From the NCBI GenBank assembly GCA_943372195.1, contig CALRXS010000003.1, positions 128,408-192,407 on the forward strand: DNA of 64,000 nucleotides. Direction: 5' to 3'. Both the position numbers and the translations under genes were made by a program. Shown here one piece after another: positions 1 through 8,534 of this stretch. Positions within the stretch are counted from its first letter, which is position 1; every line of letters starts with the position of its first letter. The stretch comes from JAEYZM01 sp943372195. Its GTDB lineage: Bacteria; Bacteroidota; Bacteroidia; Sphingobacteriales; Sphingobacteriaceae. Below the pieces are notes generated by a model that made no database searches, was not told the DNA's origin, and saw only the letters and a program-made list of their open reading frames with translations.

Positions 1-1568
1 AATATAAAAGAGGTGATGGCTGGCGTGAAAATTCAGGCTTTAATCAGCATACATATTTTTCAAATATTGAATATAAAATCAGCGATAAATCGAAAATAAA
101 ATTTGAGCAAACCTATATGCATTATTTAGCCCAACAAGCAGGCGGACTAACAGATGCACAATTTTTAAATAATCCTCAAGAAAGTTATAGATCTAGAAAT
201 TGGTTCAAAGTAGATTGGTCATTAACTGCTTTAATTTATGAGTATTCATTTAACTCATCTTGGCGATTAAATTCGAAAACATTTATGCTGAATGCAAGCA
301 GAGAGGCTTTAGGTGTTTTAGGATTTATAAATCGAGTAGACCCCATGACAGAGAGAGATTATTGGCTTGATAAATATAAAAACTTCGGGCATGAAACACG
401 TTTGATACATACATTCTTTGTTAATAAAAGAGCATCAACTTTTTTATTAGGAATGAGGTATTATCAAGGACATACAGATCGTAAACAAGGTCTAGCGAAT
501 AGAAATTCAACTGGCAAAAAAGCAGATTTTAATTTTATAAATCCAGATGCTTTAGATTACTCTTCTTATACATTTCCAAGTAAAAATATTTCAGCATTTT
601 CTGAATTCATCATTCCTGTATCAAACACAATAAATATTACACCAGGTATCAGATATGAATATATATCAACTAACGCTGCTGGTTACTATAATGAAATTCA
701 AAGAAATTTAGCAGGTACTATCATTTATAAAAATAGAGTTGATGAAAATAGAAATTCAGATCGTCAATTTATTTTAGCGGGTATAGGTATCTCTAAAAAA
801 ATTACAGAATTTGACGAAGTATATATAAATGTATCACAAAATTATCGTTCAATAAATTTCAACGATATGCGAGTTTCAAATCCGAATTTTGTTGTAGATC
901 CTAATCTAAAAGATGAGAAAGGTTATTCTGCAGATATTGGTATTAGAGGTAATAGAGATTCGAAAATATATTATGATGTTACAGCTTTTTTGATTTCGTA
1001 TGAAGATAGAATTGGCACAATTTTAAAATCTGACACACAAACATTTCAAGTATATAGATACAGAACTAACTTATCGAACTCTAGAAATATAGGTATTGAG
1101 AGTTTAGTAGAAACTGATTTGATGAGATGGATTACGAATGAAAAGCATAATCTAGTTTTACGTACGTATTTCAATTTAGCTCACATCCGTTCGAATTATA
1201 TAAATGCAAAAGATAAAAGTGTAGAAGGTAATAAGGTCGAATACGTTCCAGAATGGAATATAAAAATAGGACTTCAAACAAAGTTTAAAGACTTTTCTGC
1301 ATCTATTCAATATTCATACTTAACAGAGCAATTTTCAGATGCAAGTAATGCAGTACAAACCAGTAATGCAGTAAGCGGCATTATACCTGCTTATGATGTA
1401 TTAGATTTTTCAGCTGATTACAATTATAAGCGACTGAAAATTAGTGCTGGTGTGAATAATGTATTGAATGCTATCTATTTTACACGTAGAGCTGAAGGTT
1501 ACCCTGGTCCGGGTATCATCGTATCAGACCCCCGATCATATTATATAGGCCTAGGAATAAGCATATAA
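1..1568 (+). CDS. TonB-dependent outer-membrane receptor, C-terminal part (FecA-like), cut by left edge
   Basis: The reading frame is open from base 3 to the stop at 1566-1568, so the 5' end lies outside the window; the first ATG (117) is internal. About 520 residues are visible. They consist of alternating aromatic and polar beta-strands and end in the aromatic strand YYIGLGISI, as in the barrel of a 22-strand TonB receptor. The segment GIGISKKITEFDEVYINVSQ followed by YRSINFNDM resembles the conserved part of Fe(III)-dicitrate (FecA-type) receptors. Such proteins import chelated iron or other ligands across the outer membrane using TonB energy. The plug domain and TonB box are not in view, so the substrate cannot be fixed. 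No partner gene follows on the same strand except accA, which is unrelated. Confidence 0.85.
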   Translation, partial: YKRGDGWRENSGFNQHTYFSNIEYKISDKSKIKFEQTYMHYLAQQAGGLTDAQFLNNPQESYRSRNWFKVDWSLTALIYEYSFNSSWRLNSKTFMLNASREALGVLGFINRVDPMTERDYWLDKYKNFGHETRLIHTFFVNKRASTFLLGMRYYQGHTDRKQGLANRNSTGKKADFNFINPDALDYSSYTFPSKNISAFSEFIIPVSNTINITPGIRYEYISTNAAGYYNEIQRNLAGTIIYKNRVDENRNSDRQFILAGIGISKKITEFDEVYINVSQNYRSINFNDMRVSNPNFVVDPNLKDEKGYSADIGIRGNRDSKIYYDVTAFLISYEDRIGTILKSDTQTFQVYRYRTNLSNSRNIGIESLVETDLMRWITNEKHNLVLRTYFNLAHIRSNYINAKDKSVEGNKVEYVPEWNIKIGLQTKFKDFSASIQYSYLTEQFSDASNAVQTSNAVSGIIPAYDVLDFSADYNYKRLKISAGVNNVLNAIYFTRRAEGYPGPGIIVSDPRSYYIGLGISI

Positions 1569-1643
1569 GCAGCTTTTATATTTTCTTATCGTATTTGCTA
1601 TAAATTTTATTAATTTCATCCCCTAAACAATCAAGAATTACCC

Positions 1644-2600
1644 ATGAACGTATCTTTTGATTTCGAGAAACCAATTGCTGAATTATATGATCAATTGGAG
1701 AAAGTGAAACAAGTGGCTGAAAAGTCAAAAGTTGATGCTAGTGCTACTATTAAAGAATTAGAAGCTAAAATAGAGCAGACTAAAAAAGATTTATATTCTA
1801 ATTTAACCGGATGGCAGAAAGTTCAAATCTCTCGTCACCCTGAAAGGCCTTATACACTTCAATACATTGAAGGTATGTGTGATGATTTTATTGAATTACA
1901 TGGCGATAGAACTGTTAAAGATGATAAAGCGATAGTTGGTGGCTTTGGTACTTTGAACGGACAAACAGTAATGTTTATCGGACATCAAAAAGGTATCAAT
2001 ACTAAAATGCGTCAGTACCGAAATTTCGGTATGGCTAATCCGGAAGGATATCGTAAAGCTTTAAGATTAATGAAGCTTGCGGAAAAATTCAACAAGCCAG
2101 TAGTTACTTTTATTGATACACCAGGAGCTTACCCAGGGTTAGAGGCTGAAGAACGCGGACAAGGGGAGGCCATTGCACGTAATCTATTAGAGATGTCAGT
2201 TTTAAAGGTACCTATATTATGCTTCATCGTTGGTGAAGGCGCATCAGGTGGGGCCTTAGGTATTGGCATTGGTGATAAAGTATATATGTTAGAGCATACT
2301 TGGTATTCAGTAATTTCACCAGAGTCTTGCTCGTCAATTTTATGGCGTAGTTGGGACTTTAAAGAGAAAGCAGCAGATGCTTTAAAGTTAACCTCTTCTG
2401 ATATGTTGAAGAATGGTTTGATTGATGGTATTATCAAAGAACCAATGGGAGGTGCACATAATGATCCAGCTTTCATCATCGAAAATGTTAAAAATCAAAT
2501 CATCAAAGATTTAGCTGATTTAAATAAATTAGATGCTGAAAGACGTATCGAAGAAAGAATTGAAAAGTTCAGCAAGATGGGCGTTGTTCAAGAAATATAA
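1644..2600 (+). CDS. accA: Acetyl-CoA carboxylase carboxyltransferase subunit alpha
   Basis: 318 residues, close to the 319 of E. coli AccA. The alpha subunit pairs with AccD to move the carboxyl group from carboxybiotin to acetyl-CoA, giving malonyl-CoA for fatty acid synthesis in the cytoplasm. The N-terminal 60 residues form a charged helix (LEKVKQVAEKSKV onward). The crotonase-like core follows with HPERPYTLQYIEGMCDDFIE, the RNFGMANPEGYRKALRLM block, FIDTPGAYPGLEAEERGQGE and the oxyanion-type glycine loop GEGASGGALGIGIGD. The ATG at 1644 gives the expected N-terminus. It stands alone: accD and accBC are not adjacent, as is common in this phylum. A strong hairpin terminator follows 23 bases after the stop. 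Confidence 0.97.
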   Translation: MNVSFDFEKPIAELYDQLEKVKQVAEKSKVDASATIKELEAKIEQTKKDLYSNLTGWQKVQISRHPERPYTLQYIEGMCDDFIELHGDRTVKDDKAIVGGFGTLNGQTVMFIGHQKGINTKMRQYRNFGMANPEGYRKALRLMKLAEKFNKPVVTFIDTPGAYPGLEAEERGQGEAIARNLLEMSVLKVPILCFIVGEGASGGALGIGIGDKVYMLEHTWYSVISPESCSSILWRSWDFKEKAADALKLTSSDMLKNGLIDGIIKEPMGGAHNDPAFIIENVKNQIIKDLADLNKLDAERRIEERIEKFSKMGVVQEI

Positions 2601-2620
2601 TTTGAATTATAATAAATAAA

Positions 2621-2653
2621 AAAGGGCTGATAAAAATTATCAGCCCTTTTTTT
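2621..2653. terminator. Bidirectional rho-independent terminator between accA and the converging gene
   Basis: A perfect 9-bp stem (2624-2632 with 2638-2646) and a 5-base loop are flanked by an A run on the left and a T run on the right. It therefore works for accA on the plus strand and for the 137-residue gene on the minus strand, whose stop codon overlaps the T run. Confidence 0.9.
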
Positions 2654-3065
2654 ATGCGCTAAGCTTAATATGCTCACACATTATAGAGTATTTAATATTT
2701 AATTTCGAATAGTCTCTTTGTAATAAATAAGAAGCATTGTATAATTTATGTTCTTCTAATAAATTAACAATTTCACCCATGGTTTGAAGATTACACACTA
2801 TATCCCACTCATACATATTTTTGTTTTTATCACTCATGAATTGCAAATAGTAATTCACATCTTTTATAATCCAAGAACTAATCGCTACTAATAAGACCTC
2901 TGCTTTATCGCTTGGATTTTGACTAAGACTCAATTTTAGATCATGCAATAGTTCCTTGCCAAAATTTGATAGAAGAAATTGCTCTTGAAGAAACCATGAA
3001 TTAAAGTTTGCATAATGAGCATGAATTTCATTCGCTTTGTCAATTGTTATTAACTGTGTAATCAT
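2652..3065 (-). CDS. Hypothetical protein, all-helical, 137 residues
   Basis: I do not recognise a family. The product has no signal peptide or membrane segment, is predicted to be largely helical, and carries many aromatic residues (FNSWFLQEQFLLSNFGKELL, NYYLQFMSDKNKNMYEWDIV). The repeated helical pattern may be a small helix bundle. It lies between two terminators and starts with ATG at 3065, with about 50 bases to the terminator of the next minus-strand gene, so it is transcribed alone. Composition matches its neighbours, with no sign of recent transfer. Coding potential is good, but function is unknown. Confidence 0.7.
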   Translation of the reverse strand: MITQLITIDKANEIHAHYANFNSWFLQEQFLLSNFGKELLHDLKLSLSQNPSDKAEVLLVAISSWIIKDVNYYLQFMSDKNKNMYEWDIVCNLQTMGEIVNLLEEHKLYNASYLLQRDYSKLNIKYSIMCEHIKLSA

Positions 3066-3116
3066 AAGCGTTATTTTTTATACTTATTACGCCAATATTT
3101 TTAAAAGGTTACACAT

Positions 3117-3153
3117 AAAAAAAGGGATGTACAAATTGTACATCCCTTTTTTA
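3117..3153 (-). terminator. Rho-independent terminator of the DUF2723 gene
   Basis: The stem at 3124-3132 pairs with 3138-3146 (9 bp) around an AAATT loop. On the minus strand it is followed by a run of seven U. It begins about 24 bases after the stop of the DUF2723 gene and separates it from the 137-residue gene. Confidence 0.9.
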
Positions 3154-3169
3154 ATTTTCATTCTATTGT

Positions 3170-6100
3170 TTATTGAAATAGAAATTGGAAATCTTTTTGA
3201 TACGCGCTAGAAAGTTTACTTAATTCATCACTTTGTTTAGCATCGTTATTTTGTGAAGAAATTCTTGCAAGCTCATTTAAGATTGCAATTCCTTGCTGAA
3301 TATCTTCTGTGTACATATTCATTTTCTTACCAGTAAACTGCTTGTAATAATCCATATTCTCTTTTATTTCTGCAGTAATTCTATTTGACAATGTTACAGC
3401 TTTTGTATTTTGAGAACAACGGTAATACAAGTCAACAAATCTAAAATCAAATGTTTTGTATTGTAATGGAATAGCAGCTTTAGGTAATATTTCAAACATT
3501 TTATCAATAGCCTTTATACAAGAATCTTTCTTTCCTTCAGCTAATAAATATTCAGCTAATTGGAAGAATTGGATTCTAAAGCTATATGACATTCTAGCTG
3601 TTTCTGGGTCTATGTATACAGATGAATCACTCATGTTACCCCATTTGAATTTATTCATTACGTTATCGTACATATTATCAACGTTAACAGCACCAGGTGT
3701 GCCAAACGGATTTCTTTGTGCACGAATCGGAACCACTCTTAATGCAAGTCCCTCTAAACGTAAATAATCATTCAAGCCATAGTAATTATCTTGACCCATT
3801 GTAGCAGCGAAATAGATTGGTCGCTCCCAAGTATTGTTTGCTAATAAATCTAATACCATTAAATCATTTTTAACGATACCATCTTTGTTAATAGTGAACT
3901 CTATATAATCAACTATTAATGCTGAATCTTTAGCAGGCACAACACCTGCTGCAATAACCTTTGCCTTATCTACTTTAATACGAACAGTTTTTGTAGGTAA
4001 TACGTTAATTGATCTACCAGAACGTGTTTGCATCATCGCTTGTTTATCATCACTTGTTACAAAGTTTATAACTTCTTTTAAGTCTGATACACCAGCGATT
4101 TTCATATCGTAATATGGTATGTAATCACGAGTGCCTTGTGTATATTTATTCGGATTAACTGTGAATGGAATTGGAGTTGCATCTAAAGTGGTATCACGCA
4201 TTTGATTGATGTACCAATCCATGCCCAATAAACTTAGATTCACAACGCGAACATCCGTACGAATACCTTCTACTTCTTGAGCATACCATAGTGGGTAAGT
4301 TTCGTTATCACCCATGGTAAATAAAATTGCATTTGGAGCACAAGAATTTAAATAGTTATTTGCGAAATCACGAACAACAGTTCTGTTAGAACGATCATGG
4401 TCATCCCATTCTTCACTTGCCATTAAAACAGGTACAGCTAATAAAGTTAATGCTGTCACACCTGTTGCTACAACAGTTCCATTTAATTTTTTAGAGATCA
4501 AATCATATAATCCAAATACACCTAATCCAATCCATATTGCAAAGGCATAGAATGAACCAACATATGCGTAATCACGCTCACGTGGTTGATAAGGATATTG
4601 ATTTAAGTATAATACAATTGCAATACCTGTGAAGAAGAATAACATCATTACAACTGATGCATCTTTTGTGTTTTTTCTAAAATGGAATAACAAACCGATG
4701 ATACCCAAAATTAACGGCAAGAAATACAATTCATTTCTTGAAGTATTTTCTCTTAAGTAATGTGGTAGGTTATCTTGTGGACCTAAACGATATTCGTCAA
4801 TTGCTTTAACACCACTTAACCAATTTCCATCAGTAATATTTCCATGTCCTTGTATATCGTTTTGACGACCTGCAAAATTCCACATGAAATATCTCCAATA
4901 CATATGTCCTAATTGATAGGTAAAGAAGAAGTGTAAATTCTCACCCATACTAGGTTTACGTGAGGTAGATTTCAAACTCGACCATGACTTGTAAAAGTTA
5001 ACATGGTTTTGTTGATTACTCCACATACGTGGGAAGAAGCCAGATTGTTTTGGATCCCAAACTGGTTTAGTTTTTCTTACTGTTTCAACATATTTGTCTT
5101 CAGTTCTTACATATTGCATTGCACCTTCTTTTTCTTCAATCAATGAAGCAGTAAAGAACTGTCCGCTTAACAACGGAGTTTCACCATACTGTTCACGATT
5201 TAAATAAGAAATCAAATTGAAGATATTATCATTCGCATACATGTTAATATTCGGATCTGCTTTAGCACGAATAGAAATCATTGCGTATGATGAGTAACCA
5301 ATTAAGATCGATGTGAATATCATCATCGCAGTATTCAAAATAACATTACGTTTTTTGATACTGTACATGATACCCCAAACGGTTGCTGCGATTAATATAA
5401 TAAACCATACAAAAGCACCAGACCAAAAAGGCAATCCAAATCCGTTTACAAAAACTAAATCAAATTTACTCGCAATACTTACTACACCTGGTATGATACC
5501 ATATTGTATAAATCCTAAAACACCTACAGAAGCAAGTGCTGTATAAACTATACCTTTAGTACTTGATTTAAATCTTCTGAAATAATAAACGAAAGCAATT
5601 GCAGGTATAGCCAATAAGTTCAATAAGTGAACTCCAATAGAAAGACCTACTATCAATCCGATAAAAACTAACCATCTATCTGAATGTTTTTGATCAGCTA
5701 TATTATCCCATTTTAAAATCGCCCAGTAAACAACAGCCGTACACAATGACGACATTGCGTAAACTTCCGTTTCAACTGCAGAGAACCAAAATGTATCTGA
5801 GAAAGTATATGCTAATGCTCCAACTAATCCAGATCCAATAACTAATATTAAATCAGTAGCATTAAACTCTTCATCTTTTTTACCAACTAATTTTTTCGCA
5901 AGTAATGTAATACTCCAGAATAAAAATAGAATAGTGAAAGAACTAGAAAGTGCAGAACCAAGGTTAGTAAAAAATGCTACATTCTCTTGATTAGATCCAG
6001 CGAACAATGCGAACAAACGTTCGATCATTAAGAATAGAGGTGCACCTGGTGGGTGAACAACTTGAAGTTTATAAGCAGCTGCAATGAATTCACCGCAGTC

Positions 6101-6202
6101 CCAAAAACTTGCCGTTCTCTCCATTGTCGACGCGTAAACGAAAGTCGCAATGGCAAAACTCAGCCATCCGAACCAATTGTTTAGTGATTTAAATTTTAAC
6201 AT
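3170..6202 (-). CDS. DUF2723 family GT-C glycosyltransferase (protein O-mannosyltransferase-like)
   Basis: 1010 residues. The N-terminal half holds about a dozen hydrophobic membrane segments. The family signature is near the start: WDCGEF at residues 34-39 and HPPGAP from residue 50, the position of the catalytic acidic residue in GT-C enzymes. The C-terminal half is a soluble, probably periplasmic, domain with helical repeat character. DUF2723 is shared with the eukaryotic O-mannosyltransferase TMEM260, and Bacteroidota glycosylate secreted proteins at Ser/Thr in the periplasm. I infer that this enzyme transfers a sugar, perhaps mannose, from a lipid carrier to exported proteins. The acceptors are not evident. 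It is transcribed alone, from the 6.2 kb region leftward. Confidence 0.85.
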   Translation of the reverse strand: MLKFKSLNNWFGWLSFAIATFVYASTMERTASFWDCGEFIAAAYKLQVVHPPGAPLFLMIERLFALFAGSNQENVAFFTNLGSALSSSFTILFLFWSITLLAKKLVGKKDEEFNATDLILVIGSGLVGALAYTFSDTFWFSAVETEVYAMSSLCTAVVYWAILKWDNIADQKHSDRWLVFIGLIVGLSIGVHLLNLLAIPAIAFVYYFRRFKSSTKGIVYTALASVGVLGFIQYGIIPGVVSIASKFDLVFVNGFGLPFWSGAFVWFIILIAATVWGIMYSIKKRNVILNTAMMIFTSILIGYSSYAMISIRAKADPNINMYANDNIFNLISYLNREQYGETPLLSGQFFTASLIEEKEGAMQYVRTEDKYVETVRKTKPVWDPKQSGFFPRMWSNQQNHVNFYKSWSSLKSTSRKPSMGENLHFFFTYQLGHMYWRYFMWNFAGRQNDIQGHGNITDGNWLSGVKAIDEYRLGPQDNLPHYLRENTSRNELYFLPLILGIIGLLFHFRKNTKDASVVMMLFFFTGIAIVLYLNQYPYQPRERDYAYVGSFYAFAIWIGLGVFGLYDLISKKLNGTVVATGVTALTLLAVPVLMASEEWDDHDRSNRTVVRDFANNYLNSCAPNAILFTMGDNETYPLWYAQEVEGIRTDVRVVNLSLLGMDWYINQMRDTTLDATPIPFTVNPNKYTQGTRDYIPYYDMKIAGVSDLKEVINFVTSDDKQAMMQTRSGRSINVLPTKTVRIKVDKAKVIAAGVVPAKDSALIVDYIEFTINKDGIVKNDLMVLDLLANNTWERPIYFAATMGQDNYYGLNDYLRLEGLALRVVPIRAQRNPFGTPGAVNVDNMYDNVMNKFKWGNMSDSSVYIDPETARMSYSFRIQFFQLAEYLLAEGKKDSCIKAIDKMFEILPKAAIPLQYKTFDFRFVDLYYRCSQNTKAVTLSNRITAEIKENMDYYKQFTGKKMNMYTEDIQQGIAILNELARISSQNNDAKQSDELSKLSSAYQKDFQFLFQ

Positions 6203-6315
6203 AAGGGTTATTTAATTCTATTTTTTGTAAATGCTAAGCGTCGAAAATAGGAATTTATTTCCTTTTTAGAGTAATAATATTGATGCAAAAAGTATTGAGG
6301 TTGCCGAGGGTATTT

Positions 6316-6448
6316 GATAAAAAGAAAAAAAGAAATACGAAAAATGAAAATTGTAAAATGTAGATTATTTGATTTATACCTAAAATTAATGCCTTAGTTT
6401 CAATTTTGACACCGTACTATATTCGTTTTTCTATTTTCTTATTTAGTC
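6316..6448. repeat. Degenerate palindromic element with 7-bp-period arms (locus K)
   Basis: The right arm, 6420-6446, reads in heptamers TATATTC, GTTTTTC, TATTTTC, TTATTTA. The left arm (6316-6353) is a purine-rich approximate complement, and CAATTTT/AAAATTG pairs further in. GTTTTTC and TATTTTC are the same words as in the palindrome at 53723-53876, which suggests the same element family, here decayed. Confidence 0.45.
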
Positions 6449-6514
6449 AATAGACATCTAATTTCTGTCTTTATACCTTAACGATCAGTCCCCTACATTT
6501 TTTTTCTATTTTTT

Positions 6515-6545
6515 TTTGCAATGAACAATCCCTTTCCTACATTTG
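6515..6545 (+). promoter_or_regulatory. Promoter of tRNA-Gln
   Basis: A -33 box TTTG (6515-6518) and a perfect -7 box TACATTTG (6538-6545) are separated by 19 bases. This is the consensus of the Bacteroidota primary sigma factor. The tRNA starts about 30 bases downstream. Confidence 0.85.
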
Positions 6546-6575
6546 CAGTCCGTAAACAAAATAACGTTTATAGAT

Positions 6576-6651
6576 TGTCCGATGGTGTAACTGGCAACAC
6601 GTCTGGTTTTGGTCCAGAAGAGTCTAGGTTCGAGCCCTAGTCGGACAACCA
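6576..6651 (+). tRNA. tRNA-Gln (anticodon UUG), CCA encoded
   Basis: A full cloverleaf can be drawn. The acceptor stem is TGTCCGA with TCGGACA (6576-6582 and 6641-6647). The D arm is at 6585-6600. The anticodon stem TCTGG/CCAGA holds anticodon TTG at 6609-6611. The T arm is CTAGG, TTCGAGC, CCTAG at 6624-6640. Discriminator A is at 6648 and the encoded CCA at 6649-6651. It reads CAA and, by wobble, CAG. It is a single-gene unit with its own promoter and terminator. Confidence 0.97.
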
Positions 6652-6658
6652 ACCAAGG

Positions 6659-6700
6659 AAGGGATTGCGAGTAAATTTTTTAACGCAGTCCCTTTTTTTA
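6659..6700 (+). terminator. Rho-independent terminator of tRNA-Gln
   Basis: GGGATTGCG (6661-6669) pairs with CGCAGTCCC (6684-6692) with one G-U pair, followed by seven T. It lies 10 bases after the CCA end. prs begins 16 bases further on, so prs must have its own start site here or rely on read-through. Confidence 0.85.
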
Positions 6701-6715
6701 TAATATACCCTCTAT

Positions 6716-7660
6716 ATGCCATTACAATTTAACCCTATTAAATTATTTGCGGGTTCAGCAAGTGCTGATTTAGCTCAACGTATCGCAGAAGCAGGTGGTA
6801 ACAAATTAGGTGATTTGATACTAAGTCGATTTAGCGATGGTGAGTTTCAGCCTAATTTCAATGAGTCTGTTCGTGGAAATGATATTTTCTTAATTCAATC
6901 TACTTACGCTCCTTCTGATAATTTAATGGAGTTATTGTTAATGATTGATGCAGCGAAAAGAGCTTCAGCGCATTATATAATTGCGGTTATTCCATATTTC
7001 GGATTAGCACGTCAAGATCGAAAAGACAAACCTCGTGTATCTATTGGTTCAAGATTAGTAGCGAACATGTTGACAGCTGCCGGTGCTCACCGAGTAATGA
7101 CGATGGATTTGCATGCGGCTCAGATTCAAGGTTTCTTTGATATACCAGTAGATCACTTAGATGCATCTATAATATTTGTTCCATACATTAAATCATTGGG
7201 CTTAAAAAATCTAACAATAGCTGCACCCGATATGGGAGGCACTAGTCGCGCTAGAGTTTTTGCTAAAGCATTAAATGTAGAAATGGTAATTTGTGACAAG
7301 CAACGTAAACGTGCCAACGAAATTGAGTCTATGAATGTTATTGGGGATGTCGAGGGTCAAGACATAGTGTTGGTAGATGACTTGATTGACACAGCTGGTA
7401 CATTAACTAAAGCAGCAAAATTAATTATGGATAAAGGTGCTAACAGCGTAAGAGCCGTTTGTACACATCCTGTATTATCAGGCAAGGCTTATGAAAACAT
7501 TGAGAATTCAGTGTTAGATGAGTTAATCGTTTGCGATACCATCCCTCTAAAACATCAAAGTTCAAAAATAAAGGTGTTATCGGTAGCTGAATTATTCAGC
7601 AAAGCCATCTCGAATGTAAATGAGCATGGTTCGATATCGGATTTGTTTAAGATTTCTTAA
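6716..7660 (+). CDS. prs: Ribose-phosphate pyrophosphokinase (PRPP synthase)
   Basis: 314 residues, the normal length for class I enzymes. It makes 5-phosphoribosyl diphosphate from ribose 5-phosphate and ATP, feeding purine, pyrimidine, NAD, His and Trp synthesis. Visible motifs are the ATP-binding YFGLARQDRK (94-103), the catalytic-region MDLHAAQIQGFFDIP (from 130), and the PRPP loop VDDLIDTAGT (residues 220-229). The ATG at 6716 gives a usual N-terminus, with FAGSAS equivalent to the FxGxxx start of the family. Only 16 bases separate it from the upstream terminator, so its mRNA leader is very short or absent. Confidence 0.97.
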   Translation: MPLQFNPIKLFAGSASADLAQRIAEAGGNKLGDLILSRFSDGEFQPNFNESVRGNDIFLIQSTYAPSDNLMELLLMIDAAKRASAHYIIAVIPYFGLARQDRKDKPRVSIGSRLVANMLTAAGAHRVMTMDLHAAQIQGFFDIPVDHLDASIIFVPYIKSLGLKNLTIAAPDMGGTSRARVFAKALNVEMVICDKQRKRANEIESMNVIGDVEGQDIVLVDDLIDTAGTLTKAAKLIMDKGANSVRAVCTHPVLSGKAYENIENSVLDELIVCDTIPLKHQSSKIKVLSVAELFSKAISNVNEHGSISDLFKIS

Positions 7661-7666
7661 AAAATT

Positions 7667-7783
7667 GTACAAAGTATTAAGTACTAAGTACTAAGTACTA
7701 AGAAAACGTTACATAAACTGAATCAGTATTTTTCTTAGTTCTTAATACTTAATACTTAATACAAAGTATAAAGTACAAAGTAC
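7667..7783. repeat. Inverted heptamer arrays downstream of prs (locus A)
   Basis: The left arm is five heptamers from 7667 to 7701 (GTACAAA, GTATTAA, then GTACTAA three times). The right arm, 7734-7783, is CTTAGTT, CTTAATA three times, then CAAAGTA, TAAAGTA, CAAAGTA. Segments 7674-7706 and 7731-7763 are imperfect complements of 33 bases with a 24-base loop, so the transcript would fold into a long hairpin. The array starts six bases after the prs stop and runs up to the rplY promoter. There is no T tract, so it is not an ordinary terminator. Confidence 0.85.
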
Positions 7784-7784
7784 G

Positions 7785-7816
7785 TTTGGAATTCTCCTCA
7801 GAGAATCATACTTTTG
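7785..7816 (+). promoter_or_regulatory. Promoter of rplY
   Basis: TTTG (7785-7788) and TACTTTTG (7809-7816) are separated by 20 bases, matching the Bacteroidota consensus. The start codon is 33 bases beyond the -7 box. The -33 box begins directly after the heptamer array. Confidence 0.85.
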
Positions 7817-7849
7817 CAGCCTTAATAAAATCATTTAAATCAAATAATT

Positions 7850-8440
7850 ATGAAATCAATCTCTATTAGCGGTTCTGTACGTCAGAACGTAGGGAAAAGA
7901 GATGCTAAGGAATTACGTTACGAAGGTAAGGTTCCTTGTGTATTGTACGGTGGAAAAGAACAAGTTCACTTTTCAGTATTCGAAGCAGATCTTAAACACC
8001 TAGTTTACACTCCAGAAGTTTACTTCGTAGACTTAACTGTCGATGGTAAAAAATATCGTGCAACTATGCAAGATATTCAGTTTCACCCATTGACTGACTT
8101 AATAAATCATATTGACTTCTTAGAAATCGACGAAAACAAGCCAGTTACTATGTTAGTACCTGTTAAATTTGCTGGTTCTTCACCAGGCGTTAAGATGGGT
8201 GGTAAGTTAGTTCATAAGATTAAGAAATTAAAAGTAAGAGGTTTACCTAAAGATATGACTGACAGTATTGTTATCAATATTGACAATTTAGAGTTAGGTA
8301 AGATGATTCGTGTATCAGAAGTTATAGTAGAAAACTTAACAATCTTAGATGCAAAATCAAACTCTATCGTTTCAGTTGAAACATCAAGAGCTCTTCGTGA
8401 AGCTGCAGCAGCAGAAGCGAAAGAAGCTGGTAAGAAATAA
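7850..8440 (+). CDS. rplY: 50S ribosomal protein L25 (Ctc/TL5 family, two-domain form)
   Basis: 196 residues. It binds 5S rRNA in the large subunit. The N-terminal L25 domain (about residues 1-92) begins with SISGSVRQNVGKRDAKELR and the 5S-contact region RYEGKVPCVLYGG. A TL5-type C-terminal beta domain follows, with a short Ala/Lys-rich tail. E. coli L25 lacks the second domain; the long form is usual in Bacteroidota. Its conserved neighbours prs upstream and pth downstream are a known gene order (prs-rplY-pth), here interrupted by the four-helix-bundle cassette. The gene has its own promoter and an unusually long terminator hairpin. Confidence 0.96.
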   Translation: MKSISISGSVRQNVGKRDAKELRYEGKVPCVLYGGKEQVHFSVFEADLKHLVYTPEVYFVDLTVDGKKYRATMQDIQFHPLTDLINHIDFLEIDENKPVTMLVPVKFAGSSPGVKMGGKLVHKIKKLKVRGLPKDMTDSIVINIDNLELGKMIRVSEVIVENLTILDAKSNSIVSVETSRALREAAAAEAKEAGKK

Positions 8441-8497
8441 AAATCTTCAAACCAAAAAAGGCCGCATATTGCGGCCTTTTTTGGTTTGAAGATTTTT
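8439..8497 (+). terminator. rplY terminator with a perfect 28-bp stem
   Basis: Bases 8439-8466 are perfectly complementary to 8470-8497 with only TAT between them. The core GGCCGCA/TGCGGCC is flanked by A and T runs and looks like a normal terminator. The complementarity continues for another 15 bp outward and includes the end of the rplY stop codon. The symmetry means it can terminate transcription on both strands, including the minus-strand gene at 8535-8894. Confidence 0.9.
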
Positions 8498-8505
8498 ATT
8501 TCTTG

Positions 8506-8533
8506 ATGTAAAATGTAGGATGTAGGATGTAAA
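8506..8533. repeat. Left heptamer array ATGTARR x4 (locus B)
   Basis: Four contiguous heptamers read ATGTAAA, ATGTAGG, ATGTAGG, ATGTAAA. The array ends one base before the stop codon of the minus-strand four-helix-bundle gene. It is the reverse complement, in consensus, of the array at 8965-9020. Confidence 0.9.
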
Positions 8534-8534
8534 A

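Larger units (their letters stand above)
6203..6575. other. Gene-free AT-rich spacer of 373 bases
   Basis: No credible ORF lies in this spacer between the DUF2723 start and tRNA-Gln. It holds a degenerate imperfect palindrome with 7-bp-period arms (6316-6448) and, at its right end, the tRNA-Gln promoter. The 5' leader and promoter of the minus-strand DUF2723 gene must also lie here. A TATTTTCG near 6240 is one mismatch from the TANNTTTG box, but I see no convincing partner box. Confidence 0.6.

Noticed and set aside
6652..6715. A riboswitch or leader RNA for prs in the gap after tRNA-Gln
   Set aside because: The gap is 64 bases and is taken up by the tRNA terminator; no conserved purine-motif elements are present.
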